This document shows, piece by piece, positions 10,320 to 18,695 of a stretch of 64,000 bases of DNA (position 1 is the stretch's first letter; every line of letters starts with the position of its first letter). Position numbers and translations under genes: made by a program. This stretch comes from an uncultured Bryobacteraceae bacterium (GTDB taxonomy: Bacteria; Acidobacteriota; Terriglobia; Bryobacterales; Bryobacteraceae): assembly GCA_937924525.1 (NCBI GenBank), contig CALDSU010000002.1:375069-439068 (forward strand), given 5' to 3'. A model generated the notes under the pieces. The model ran no database searches. It saw only the letters and a list, made by a program, of their open reading frames with translations, and was not told the DNA's origin.

Positions 10320-10354
10320 ATGTAACCGTTATGTAACGGGAGCCCGCGTATCCT
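10320..10354 (+). promoter_or_regulatory. PHO-box-like direct repeat plus -10-like element
   Basis: ATGTAAC occurs at 10320-10326 and again at 10331-10337 with a four-base spacer. This is the 7+4 architecture (11-base period) of PhoB/PhoP sites. Eleven bases on is TATCCT (10349-10354), a possible -10 element, so the repeat sits where a -35 would be. The hexamer ends nine bases before ATG 10364. The same bases also form an inverted repeat, CCGTTA-TG-TAACGG (10326-10339). Control by phosphate starvation is inferred from layout and from the phytase neighbour. Confidence 0.5.
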
Positions 10355-10363
10355 ACGCCTGTG

Positions 10364-13324
10364 ATGTCTTGCTTGCTTCGGGGTCGGAACGCGATTGCGT
10401 TCGCTGTTCTCTTCGTGCCTGGCGCCTTGTTCCCGCAGGTAGACCGTGCGGTGCTGACCGGTCTGGTGACGGACGCGTCGGAGGCCGCCATCGGCGCCGC
10501 AGTGGTCACCGTGGAATCGGAAGCCACCGGCTTCCGAAGGCAAACGCAAACCACGGCGGAGGGGTTTTACCGGTTCCCGGCGTTGCCGGTAGGGGCGTAC
10601 GAACTCGTCATCGAAGCGCCTGGCTTCAACGCGGTGCGCTTCTCGAACGTCATGCTCTCGGTGGGACAAGCGCGCACCTTGAACGCGCGGCTGGAGGTCA
10701 GCACGGTGACCTCCACGGTGGAGATTTCGGCCGAGGCGACGCCGCTCGAGCAAACCAACGCCGAGATTGGCAGCGTCATCAGCGAAAAACAGATTCGCGA
10801 GCTGCCGCTCAACGGCCGCCACTGGGCGACGCTGATGATGCTCGCGCCGGGCGCGGTGAACGTGGGTGAGGGGAATCAAAATTCCATCCGGTTTTTCGGC
10901 CGCGCGCGCGACGACAACAACTGGACGTTCGACGGCGTCGACGCCACCGGCATCAAGGATCCGCGGCAGGAGGGGAATCTGCGCCTGGTGATGTCGGCCG
11001 ACGCCATCGCCGAATTTCGTGTGAACGCGCTGCCTTTCACCGCCGAGAGCGGCGTGGGCTCCGGCGCTCAGGTCAACCTGGTGTCCAAAAGCGGCACCAA
11101 CGCCTTCCACGGCACCCTGTACGAATACTTTCGCAACAGCGCGCTCGACGCGCGGCGTCCGTTCGACGGCGAAACGATCCCCCCCTTCCGGCTGAATCAG
11201 TTCGGCGGCAACCTGGGCGGTCCGGTCGTGCGCAACCGGACATTCTTCTTCGTCAACTACGAAGGCCTGGTCCAACGGCTGTCGATCACGCGGGCGGACG
11301 GGTTGGTTCCCAGCGCGTCCTTCCGGGCGCGGACCCCCGCCGAGTTGCGCCCGCTGATCAATGCTTACCCGCTGGGCAGCGGCGCCGGTCCGAATGCGGA
11401 TACCGACCGCCTGGTGATCGCCACTCCGGAGTTCCGCGATGAACACAGCGGCCTGGCGCGGCTTGACCACCGGTTCAACAACCGGCACAGCGTCTTCTTT
11501 CGTTTCCAGACCACGGACGGAAAAATCAACGAGATCCGCAATGCGCTGCTGGAAACCCGTGAGTTCTTCATGCGGCCGTCCAACTTCACCGCGCAATGGC
11601 AACAGGTGTGGTCGCCCACGCTGCTGAACGAAATCAAGTTGGGCGTCAATCGTTCCGCGCTGAACCGCGACCAGGTGGGTCTGACGCCGGAGGGACTGAA
11701 CCTGCCCGGCTTCTCCACCCGCCAGGCGACTTCGTATATTCAGGAACTGCCGACCGCCTACTCGCTGGTGAATAATCTGTCGTGGATACGTGGGCGGCAC
11801 ACCGTGAAGACCGGCGGGGAGGTGAGGCGGATTCACCTCAACGTGGGCAATGGCTCGGCCACCACGCTCCGCTTCGCCAGCCGGGACGCCTTCTTACGCA
11901 ACGCGCTCGACCGGATCGACGTCAGCGGCCGGTTGGACATGGTCGGCGTCCGCCGGACGTTCTGGTCCGGCTACGTGCAGGATGAGATCCGGATGACCTC
12001 GCGCTTCACTCTCAACCTGGGCCTTCGCTACGAGTACTACACGGCGCCGAAGGACGTCGCGGGGCGGGGCCGGGTGTTTGACATTGTCCGCTGCGCGGGT
12101 TTCTGCCCCGATGGCGCGCCATGGATCTTCCCGGACCGCAACAACATCGCTCCTCGCATGTCGTTCGCCTGGTCGCTCGGCAGGACGGTGCTCCGCGGCG
12201 GTTACGGGCGCTATTTCGGTCCGGGTCAGAACGACGACGTTACGGCAGCCATCGACAGCGTCCCGGAGAATTTTCAGTTGACCGCCGCCGACGCGCCTGG
12301 TTTGAAGTATCCGATAACTCCTTTTTTGGGTCAGCTCCGGTCTCAGGGTCAGACTCCGCGCAGCGTGCAGCGGGACCGCCAGGAACCGGAAGCGCACCAA
12401 TGGACGCTCTCCGTGCAACGCCAGTTGCCGGCCAGTTTCGTGGCGCAAGCCGCCTATGTGGGCAGCGTCGGCCGGCACCAGTTCACGCGCACCTACGTCA
12501 ACACGCTGGATCTGGTCACCCGGCGCCGGCCATTGCCGGCTTTCGGCCAGGTGGACGAAAAGCGCTACGACGGCAACAGTAACTTCCACGGCATGCAGGC
12601 GTCGCTCCAGCGGCAGTTTACGAAGGGCTGGCTGTTCCAGGGCCAGTACATGTGGTCGCACTCGATGACCGACAACTCCGGTTCGGGCGAAAGCAGCCAG
12701 ATCATGAACGTGCTGTGCCGGGCTTGTGACCGCGGGCCGGCCGATGCCGACATCCGCCACACCGCCACCTTCCACTCGTTCTACCAGCTTCCCTTCGGCG
12801 CGGGACGCAAGTACGCTTCGAACCTGCGCGGCGTGGGTGGAGCCCTGCTGGGCGGGTGGGACCTGGGCGCCATCTTCACGGCGCGGACGGGCCGTGCGGT
12901 CAACGTCCTGGTCGATCGCGCCTCGAGCGCGGTGCCGACGGGGCAGACCCAGCTGCAACGGCCCAGTATCCGTCCGGGAGTGAATCCCTACGCCTCCAAC
13001 CGGACGCCGGACTCGTGGCTGAACCCGGCTGCCTTCTTTGTGCCGGCGGCCGGAGAGTTCGGGAACCTGGGCCGCAACGCCCTGCGCGGGCCGGGACTCT
13101 GGCAAGCCGACGTCAGCCTCACCAAGCGGATCCCCCTGCGGGAAGGCGTGAACCTCGACTTCCGCGCCGAATCGTTCAACCTCTTTAACCGGGCGCAATT
13201 CGGCAACCCGGTGAACAATATCTCCAATCCGCAGTTTGGCCTCATTTTGTCCACCGCCAATGACGGCGCCACGGGAACGGGAACCTCGCGGCAGCTTCAG
13301 TTCATGTTGCGCCTGAACTTCTGA
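10364..13324 (+). CDS. TonB-dependent receptor, Oar-like, with carboxypeptidase-regulatory N-terminus
   Basis: This 986-residue outer-membrane protein has a signal peptide (residues 1-24), then a carboxypeptidase-regulatory/transthyretin-like domain (AVLTGLVTDASEAAIGAAV, about 28-110). A plug domain follows (QIRELPLNGRHWATLMMLAPG; SGTNAFHGTLYEYFRN). A long beta-barrel ends in the terminal phenylalanine typical of BAM substrates (MLRLNF). This Oar-like type is abundant in Acidobacteriota. The neighbouring phytase suggests uptake of phytate products or another phosphate source, but the ligand is unproven. A GTG at 10361 is an alternative start. There is no ribosome binding site; a -10-like TATCCT lies nine bases upstream. 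Confidence 0.92.
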   Translation: MSCLLRGRNAIAFAVLFVPGALFPQVDRAVLTGLVTDASEAAIGAAVVTVESEATGFRRQTQTTAEGFYRFPALPVGAYELVIEAPGFNAVRFSNVMLSVGQARTLNARLEVSTVTSTVEISAEATPLEQTNAEIGSVISEKQIRELPLNGRHWATLMMLAPGAVNVGEGNQNSIRFFGRARDDNNWTFDGVDATGIKDPRQEGNLRLVMSADAIAEFRVNALPFTAESGVGSGAQVNLVSKSGTNAFHGTLYEYFRNSALDARRPFDGETIPPFRLNQFGGNLGGPVVRNRTFFFVNYEGLVQRLSITRADGLVPSASFRARTPAELRPLINAYPLGSGAGPNADTDRLVIATPEFRDEHSGLARLDHRFNNRHSVFFRFQTTDGKINEIRNALLETREFFMRPSNFTAQWQQVWSPTLLNEIKLGVNRSALNRDQVGLTPEGLNLPGFSTRQATSYIQELPTAYSLVNNLSWIRGRHTVKTGGEVRRIHLNVGNGSATTLRFASRDAFLRNALDRIDVSGRLDMVGVRRTFWSGYVQDEIRMTSRFTLNLGLRYEYYTAPKDVAGRGRVFDIVRCAGFCPDGAPWIFPDRNNIAPRMSFAWSLGRTVLRGGYGRYFGPGQNDDVTAAIDSVPENFQLTAADAPGLKYPITPFLGQLRSQGQTPRSVQRDRQEPEAHQWTLSVQRQLPASFVAQAAYVGSVGRHQFTRTYVNTLDLVTRRRPLPAFGQVDEKRYDGNSNFHGMQASLQRQFTKGWLFQGQYMWSHSMTDNSGSGESSQIMNVLCRACDRGPADADIRHTATFHSFYQLPFGAGRKYASNLRGVGGALLGGWDLGAIFTARTGRAVNVLVDRASSAVPTGQTQLQRPSIRPGVNPYASNRTPDSWLNPAAFFVPAAGEFGNLGRNALRGPGLWQADVSLTKRIPLREGVNLDFRAESFNLFNRAQFGNPVNNISNPQFGLILSTANDGATGTGTSRQLQFMLRLNF

Positions 13325-13481
13325 ACCTCGGCGGCAGAGACGGCAGTTTCTGCACCTCTAGCGGCCGGCCTCTGCAAAGGCTGCGCCCGGCAAGCCCCGT
13401 CCCGGCGCGCATCCTGTTGCGCCGCCGGACCCGGGCGCGCTGGCCAAGCGGTTGCACTTGGGTTCGGCGGAGGGTTTGACC

Positions 13482-13793
13482 ATGCGAAAGATGCTCTTCT
13501 GGGCCGCGGTGGGAATGTTGGGCGCGGCGTTGGCCGCTCCTGCTCAGACGGCAGACAAGGACGCCAAGCCGACGATGGGGAGAGGCCGCGGCGCCGCGCC
13601 CTACGCCTGGTGCGACAAGGACCAGGACGGAATGTGCGATGTGACCGGCAAACCGGTGGGACAGGGACGGGACGCCGCGCTCCGCCACGGGCGGGGTGGG
13701 CGAGGCCATCGCTGGGCGCGGGGTGGGCGCTGTTGCGCGCCGCAAGCCCAGGCGCCTTCCGCGCCCGCGCCGCCGGCGGAACCCGCCAAGTAG
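13482..13793 (+). CDS. Small secreted Cys/Gly/Arg/His-rich protein
   Basis: This 103-residue protein has a clear signal peptide ending near AAPAQTA. The mature part holds an acidic loop with two cysteines (WCDKDQDGMCD), which resembles a calcium or metal loop. A Gly/Arg/His-rich tract and a Cys-Cys pair follow, before a Pro/Ala tail. I do not recognise a named family. GGCGGAGGG lies about nine bases before the ATG at 13482, supporting this start over one at 13452. It converges on a PadR regulator gene with its own cysteine cluster, so the pair may sense or handle a metal. That role is inference. Confidence 0.7.
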   Translation: MRKMLFWAAVGMLGAALAAPAQTADKDAKPTMGRGRGAAPYAWCDKDQDGMCDVTGKPVGQGRDAALRHGRGGRGHRWARGGRCCAPQAQAPSAPAPPAEPAK

Positions 13794-13802
13794 AACACTG
13801 CT

Positions 13803-14237
13803 TTAACGTGCCACCCGCGCGCGCCGTCCGGCGACGGCCTTCGCCCCTCCCACCCGGCGCGCGCGTTTCGCCTGCTGGACAAAGCGGGCCATCGCTTTGC
13901 TGACATTGTCGAGCACGGTGGCCCATTCCTGAAGGTGCTGCTCTCCGTTCGCGGTCAGCCGGTAGACCCGCCGCGCCGGACCGCTTCCTTCCGTTTCCCA
14001 CTCGGAAGTCACGTTCCCGTTGGCCTCCAGTTGCCGCAGCGTCCGATAAAGCGCGGCGCGCTCGATTTCGGCGTCCGTGAGCGCGTAGGCTTCCAGGTCT
14101 GCAGACAGATCATAGCCATACGACCGGCCCTTCTTTTTGAGCAACAGCAGGACTACCGGTTCCACGAAGCGGTAGAGGTTTCCCATGGCGCAGGTGCACG
14201 GGTAGTCCTCGTGCCGGGGGCAGATTCTCTTCGCCAA
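13803..14237 (-). CDS. PadR-family transcriptional regulator with N-terminal cysteine cluster
   Basis: This 144-residue regulator has a winged-helix PadR domain: LLLKKKGRSYGYDL, RAALYRTLRQLEANG, and ARRVYRLTANGEQHL, followed by a basic C-terminal helix. Ahead of it lies an extension with Cys6, Cys14 and Cys16 (CPRHEDYPCTC), unusual for the family and suited to binding a metal or iron-sulfur cluster. The TTG start at 14237 is favoured because GGAAGGAAGG lies a few bases upstream. A later ATG (MGNLYRF) would remove the cluster. It faces the small secreted Cys-rich protein, which it may control. Confidence 0.88.
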   Translation of the reverse strand: MAKRICPRHEDYPCTCAMGNLYRFVEPVVLLLLKKKGRSYGYDLSADLEAYALTDAEIERAALYRTLRQLEANGNVTSEWETEGSGPARRVYRLTANGEQHLQEWATVLDNVSKAMARFVQQAKRARRVGGAKAVAGRRARVAR

Positions 14238-14355
14238 ACGCCTTCCTTCCTGACCCCCGGAAACGTCGGGCCGCCCCGGGAGCCTCTCTGAAGCATAACA
14301 CGAGTCCCCGGTCGAAGACCTCTAGATGCAACTTTCTCTTATAACGACGTCTCCG

Positions 14356-14890
14356 TCAGTCCGGCGGCGCGCCCAGGCCCGCCAGCAGGTCCTGCAAGGC
14401 GGCCCGTTCCGCGTCTTCCAAGTCGTCGCCGGGCCCCCGCACCGGACCTCCGGCCAGACCCTGGATCTCCAGCGCCGCCTTGAGAATGCCCACGTAGATG
14501 TGTCCCGAAGCATAGCCGGGCAGCACCCACGGGTCGCGGCCGCGCCGGCGCGCGCACCTGCCGACGAAATCATAGAGTTGTCCCGTGCCGGCGATGATCC
14601 GGCGCACCCGGGCGAAATCGCAGGCATCGGCGGCGTCCAGTAGCGCCAGGGACCACTCCGGCAGGATGTTGGCCGTCCAGGTGACAAAGCCCGGGCAACC
14701 GAGCGCAGCCTCGTAGGAGAACTGCAAGTCGCCGAGGCCGCAGAGCACCGTCATCTTCGCCGGGTCGATGGCCTGGCTCATCGCCCGGTACATGGTCACC
14801 TCCGGCGTGTTCTCCTTATCGGCGACGATGTGCGGATGCTCGGCGCACCGGGCCATCAGGTGCGGCGGCATCCAGAGTTTCGAGACGGCT
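14356..14890 (-). pseudogene. Truncated dihydrodipicolinate-synthase-family gene, C-terminal part only
   Basis: The reading frame from about 14890 down to the TGA at 14358-14356 encodes roughly the C-terminal 175 residues of a DapA/NanA-type TIM-barrel aldolase. Recognisable segments are LMARCAEHPHIVADKENTP, LCGLGDLQFSYEAALG and GFVTWTANILPEW. The N-terminal half, including the GTTGE-type motif and the catalytic lysine region, is absent. At the upstream edge the sequence changes into another gene in a different frame, so this looks like the downstream side of a deletion. An upstream in-frame start exists within the fused sequence but gives no native N-terminus. Confidence 0.75.
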
Positions 14891-15134
14891 TGAACATGCT
14901 GACCGCGGCGAACGAGCCCAGACAACCGGGAATGAGCCCGAGCACGGCGGCCGCCAGGTAGACTCCGCCCGGCAGTCTGGCCAGGCGCCGCGGCCACGCC
15001 CCGGCGGTGAGCACGTTGACGTACTCGATCAGCAGCATCATCGCCGCGACGAAGGCGGTGATCGTCAGCGCGGTCTGGATCACCCCCGTCATCGCGCGCG
15101 GCGCCAGTATCTGTGTGATATGTGCATCTAGCAC
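14885..15134 (-). pseudogene. Truncated ArsP_2-like heavy-metal exporter gene, N-terminal part only
   Basis: From GTG 15134 the frame encodes about 80 residues with two transmembrane segments. Its IEYVNVLTAG and LGLIPGCLGSFAAVSMF segments are typical of the N-terminus of the putative 10TM heavy-metal or manganese exporter family (PF11449). After SMF the similarity stops, and the frame ends about 11 residues later, inside sequence belonging to the DapA-like gene. The family normally runs to about 300 residues or more. The remnant could still make a two-helix peptide but not a transporter. Confidence 0.7.
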
Positions 15135-15136
15135 AT
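15120..15136. promoter_or_regulatory. Inverted repeat ATGTGC-N5-GCACAT at the start of the exporter remnant
   Basis: Six-base arms around a five-base centre overlap the GTG start of the truncated exporter gene. The size and symmetry fit an operator for a dimeric repressor. No bound factor is known, and the site may be a relic of the broken gene. Confidence 0.4.
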
Positions 15137-15185
15137 GATTACATAGATCAGCGCCGGAGAAAAGCGGCCGGCCCGGAACGCCCGA

Positions 15186-17018
15186 TCAGCGATACCCGGC
15201 GGCCTGCATCTCGAACAGCTCCGCGTATCGCCCGCGGCGCGCCAGAAGCTGCGCGTGGGAGCCCTGCTCGGCGACCGCGCCGCCGGCGAGCACGACGATC
15301 CGGTCCGCCATCCGCACGGTCGAGAACCGGTGCGAGATCAGCACCGCCGTCCGCTGGCGCGTGAGGTCCGCGAACCGCTGGAACACTTCGTACTCCACCC
15401 GCGCGTCCAGCGAGGCGGTGGGTTCATCCAGAATCAGCACCTGCGCGTCCCGCAAGTAGGCGCGCGCCAGCGCGATCTTCTGCCACTCGCCGCCGGAAAG
15501 TTCAATGCCGTTGCGAAACCGGCGGCCGATCATCTGCTCGAAACCGTCCGGCAAGCGGCCGACCACGTCCAGGGCGAGGCTCTTTTCCGCCGCCCGGCGC
15601 AGCGCGGCTTCGTCGTCCATCCGGTCCAGCGAACCGAAGCCGATGTTCTCCCGGACCCGCAATTCGTACTTGACGTAGTCCTGAAATATGATGCCGATCT
15701 CGCGGCGCAGATCCTCCAGCGAATATTCCCGCAGGTCCCGCCCGTCCAGCAGGATCCGCCCCGCGGCCGGATCGTACAGGCGGGCCAGCAGTTTGACCAG
15801 CGTGGTCTTGCCCGCTCCGTTCTCACCGATGAGCGCCACGCGTTCCCCGGCCCCGATCCGGAGGTTGATGTCGCGCAGAATGGCCCGGTCCGATCCCGGG
15901 TAGGCGAAGGAAACGTTCTCGAAGGCGAACCCCAGGCGGATGGGGCGTGGCGCGGGCAGGGCCCCGGGCGGCGAAGTCACGCGCGGCTGCATCCGGAAGA
16001 ACTCGAACAGATCGTCCAGAAACAGCGCCTGCTCGGTAATGTTCGCCATCGTATTGAAGAGGTTTTCGATCAACGCGCGCGACCGGGCGAAAGAGCCGGC
16101 TAGAAACGTGAGTCCGCCCACGGACAGCGCGCCGCCCAGGGTGCGCGTCAGGATGATCACATACGCCCCGTAGTAGCCGGCGGCGCCCGCTAGGTGCAAC
16201 AGGCTGCCCAACCCCGCCCGGCGCACCGCCAAGCGGCGGTTTTCGCGGAAGAAGCGCTCTGCCAGGGCCTCGTGGCGGCCGGCCAGATACTCGCCCAAGC
16301 CGAAGATCTTCACCTCTTTCGCGGTCTGGTGGCTGGCCCCGAGCAAACGCAGGTAGTCGAGCTCCCGCCGCTGCGGAGTCCAGCGGTACAGCAGCGAGTA
16401 AGCCAGCGAGGCAAAGTGGGTTTCGCCGAGGAAGGCGGGGATCACGGCGACCACCAACAGCACGACCAGCCAGGGCGAAAACCACAGCAGCCCGGCGGTC
16501 AGGCTCGCCAGGGTGATGGCGTCCTGGGCCAGACTCATCAACGCCGCCGGAACACCCAGGCGGCCGCTCGACTGCCGCCGCGCGCGTTCCAGCTTGTCAT
16601 AGAACGCCGGATCCTCAAAACTGGCCAGGTCCAGCCGGGCGGCGTGCTGCATCAGCCGGACACTCACGCGGTTGGTAAACCGGTCGGCGAGCAGGCTGTC
16701 GGCTAGTGCGATGCCGCGCCCCAGCAGGTCGCCGAGGACCGCCAGCGCCAGTTCGATCGCCACCAGTCTCCACAGCGGGCCCGGGTCCGCGCCGGGATGC
16801 GCAAGCAAGCCGATGACGGTGTCGATGATGGCCTTGCCCACCCACAGCATGGCGAGCGGGACAAACGCCCGCCCCAGGCGCAGCGCGGCCGCCGCCATGG
16901 TAAGCGGCCGGCTGGTCTCCCAGACCAGGGCGATGAGCGGAGGAATGTTGCGCAGCGCGGCCAGCCGCTCCCGCCAGGAAGGTTCCGGACCAGGGCGTCC
17001 GGGCAGGGGCGGGTGCAT
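15186..17018 (-). CDS. ABC exporter, fused membrane and ATPase domains
   Basis: This 610-residue half-transporter has an N-terminal membrane domain with about six helices. A nucleotide-binding domain follows from about residue 360. Walker A is GENGAGKTTLVKLL, the Q-loop is IIFQDYVKYELRVRENIGF, the signature is LSGGEWQKIALARA, Walker B is VLILDEPTASLD, and the H-loop is LISHRFSTVRMADRI. It probably works as a homodimer exporting lipid, peptide or drug; the substrate is unknown. The ATG at 17018 has GGGGAGG immediately upstream, which decides this start over longer in-frame options. It stands alone. Confidence 0.92.
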   Translation of the reverse strand: MHPPLPGRPGPEPSWRERLAALRNIPPLIALVWETSRPLTMAAAALRLGRAFVPLAMLWVGKAIIDTVIGLLAHPGADPGPLWRLVAIELALAVLGDLLGRGIALADSLLADRFTNRVSVRLMQHAARLDLASFEDPAFYDKLERARRQSSGRLGVPAALMSLAQDAITLASLTAGLLWFSPWLVVLLVVAVIPAFLGETHFASLAYSLLYRWTPQRRELDYLRLLGASHQTAKEVKIFGLGEYLAGRHEALAERFFRENRRLAVRRAGLGSLLHLAGAAGYYGAYVIILTRTLGGALSVGGLTFLAGSFARSRALIENLFNTMANITEQALFLDDLFEFFRMQPRVTSPPGALPAPRPIRLGFAFENVSFAYPGSDRAILRDINLRIGAGERVALIGENGAGKTTLVKLLARLYDPAAGRILLDGRDLREYSLEDLRREIGIIFQDYVKYELRVRENIGFGSLDRMDDEAALRRAAEKSLALDVVGRLPDGFEQMIGRRFRNGIELSGGEWQKIALARAYLRDAQVLILDEPTASLDARVEYEVFQRFADLTRQRTAVLISHRFSTVRMADRIVVLAGGAVAEQGSHAQLLARRGRYAELFEMQAAGYR

Positions 17019-17234
17019 ACCTCCCCCAGTGTAAGGCAGCGCGTCGGCGACCGGCAGGGAGCGGGCCTGGTGCACGCGCACCCCCAACGGTGTGGCTGAC
17101 TTGGATCCGCTCGTGGCTCGGAACGTGCCTCGGCATGATCGAACCCCGCGTGGTGTGACTTTCAACGGAGCGGCGCGCCGGACTCGGTAACTTCGTTGGG
17201 GGGGCCAGGCGGAGCAGGCGCGCTTTGCGGCGAT

Positions 17235-18641
17235 TTACACCGTCTTCCGGCGGAAGTATGCCGCAAGCTCCTCCTGCACCGGCTCGGGGACCGTGGGGCG
17301 GTAGTTGCGAATGAGTTGCTCCACCTGCTCGTGCGCCATCGCGACCGCGCCCGGGGTCGGGCGCTGGTCGCCGACGCGGTCGAAGTGGGGGCTCTCGAAG
17401 AACTGATGGCCGCGGAGGTAGGCGAGCGTCAGGTCGTCTTCCAAAAAGTGCCCGCCCGGTCCCGCCTTCCGGATGGAGGCAAGGCCGAGTTCGTGGTCCG
17501 TCAGGCTGACGCCACGCGCCAGGTATTCGGCCTGGTCGATCATGCCGCATTGCAGCAGAATCTGCTCGGCGCTCATGCCGACGGCGTTATACATCGAGCC
17601 CAGGCCGCCGAACAGGTTCTGGCCGCCCGCCACGGAAGCCAGAATGTACAACATCCCTTCCGCGCCATTCTGTGGATCATAGCGCCAGGTCATGGCGCCT
17701 CCGGTCTCGCCTGCCACGGGCAACCCGTAGAACTTGCCCATCTGGATGCCCATCAGCTTGAACAGCATCTTTTCAGCCTTGTAGTAGAGGTCGTGCCCGG
17801 AGCGAAGATCGGTGACCGAGGGCCCCACGGCGTAAAAGACCGGGTATCCGGGTTGGAGGGCCTGCGCCACGATGACGGGGAGCAGCGCTTCCACGTTGGA
17901 TATCAGCATGGTGCCCGCCATGGTGTAGGGCGAGGTGCTTCCCGCCATCGGGCAAACGGTGGAAATCACCGGCTGCTGATACTGCACCGCCAATTCGAGC
18001 AAGTCGCCGTTCAGGTCAGTCAGCGTGAGAGGGCTGGTGATCGCGACCGACATCGTGTAGAGCGGCGTGCGGGTCAGGCCGGCGCTGCCGGCGAGGATCT
18101 GGCCCGCCTCGATCCAGTCCCGCGCGTTTTCCACGTCGGTCGGGTAGATGGGAATGTGCTTGGTGGTGTGGCAAAGGAAGACCTCCATCGTCTTCCAGTA
18201 GCATTGGGGCTCCGGAAGATCGGCCACCGGATACTGCATCCGCATCATTCCGGAGACGCGATCGAGAGACTCGCCGAGGATGGTGTGCCTGCGGATGTCC
18301 TCCAGCACCGGACGCCGGGGTCCGGTTTCGTAATCGATGATCCAAGGGTCGGTCACCAGGGAGTGATAGAACCGGTGGGAGCCGCCGGCCTCGAGCACGC
18401 GGCCGTGGAGCCCGGTCTGCCGGACCACGGGCGGCGCCAGGCGTAACAACTCCTCCACCATTTCCCGCGGGAAGCGGACGATGTGGTTCGCTTCGGCGAC
18501 GTGCGCGCCCGCCTTCGCCAGGCGGACGCGAATCCCGGCATGACCAATCCGGACGCCGGGATCTGCGAACACTTCCAGGGTGGCTTGGTGCAGCCGGGCA
18601 ATCTCTTCTTCGGTGAGGACGCGGAGTTGGAGCTGGCTCAT
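17235..18641 (-). CDS. Trimethylamine/glycine-betaine methyltransferase (MttB) family protein, no pyrrolysine
   Basis: This 468-residue member of the MttB superfamily has LHQATLEVFADPGVRIGH near the N-terminus, then SPYTMAGTMLISNVEALL, KFYGLPVAGETGGAM and the C-terminal DHELGLASIRKAGPGGHFL segment. True trimethylamine enzymes read through an in-frame TAG as pyrrolysine. This frame has none, so it belongs to the non-Pyl branch, which demethylates compounds such as glycine betaine, proline betaine or carnitine with a corrinoid protein. No corrinoid protein gene is nearby. The ATG at 18641 gives the usual N-terminus. A glycosidase-like gene lies 54 bases upstream on the same strand. Confidence 0.85.
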   Translation of the reverse strand: MSQLQLRVLTEEEIARLHQATLEVFADPGVRIGHAGIRVRLAKAGAHVAEANHIVRFPREMVEELLRLAPPVVRQTGLHGRVLEAGGSHRFYHSLVTDPWIIDYETGPRRPVLEDIRRHTILGESLDRVSGMMRMQYPVADLPEPQCYWKTMEVFLCHTTKHIPIYPTDVENARDWIEAGQILAGSAGLTRTPLYTMSVAITSPLTLTDLNGDLLELAVQYQQPVISTVCPMAGSTSPYTMAGTMLISNVEALLPVIVAQALQPGYPVFYAVGPSVTDLRSGHDLYYKAEKMLFKLMGIQMGKFYGLPVAGETGGAMTWRYDPQNGAEGMLYILASVAGGQNLFGGLGSMYNAVGMSAEQILLQCGMIDQAEYLARGVSLTDHELGLASIRKAGPGGHFLEDDLTLAYLRGHQFFESPHFDRVGDQRPTPGAVAMAHEQVEQLIRNYRPTVPEPVQEELAAYFRRKTV

Positions 18642-18695
18642 GGAGGTTTCGCGTTCCAAACTATCGGATCGGCGCGGCGGTGTCCAGGCCGCTGT

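Noticed and set aside
14356-14997. A complete 213-residue protein reading through the scar
   Set aside because: Its first 45 or so residues come from the exporter gene in the wrong frame, so the start is artificial.
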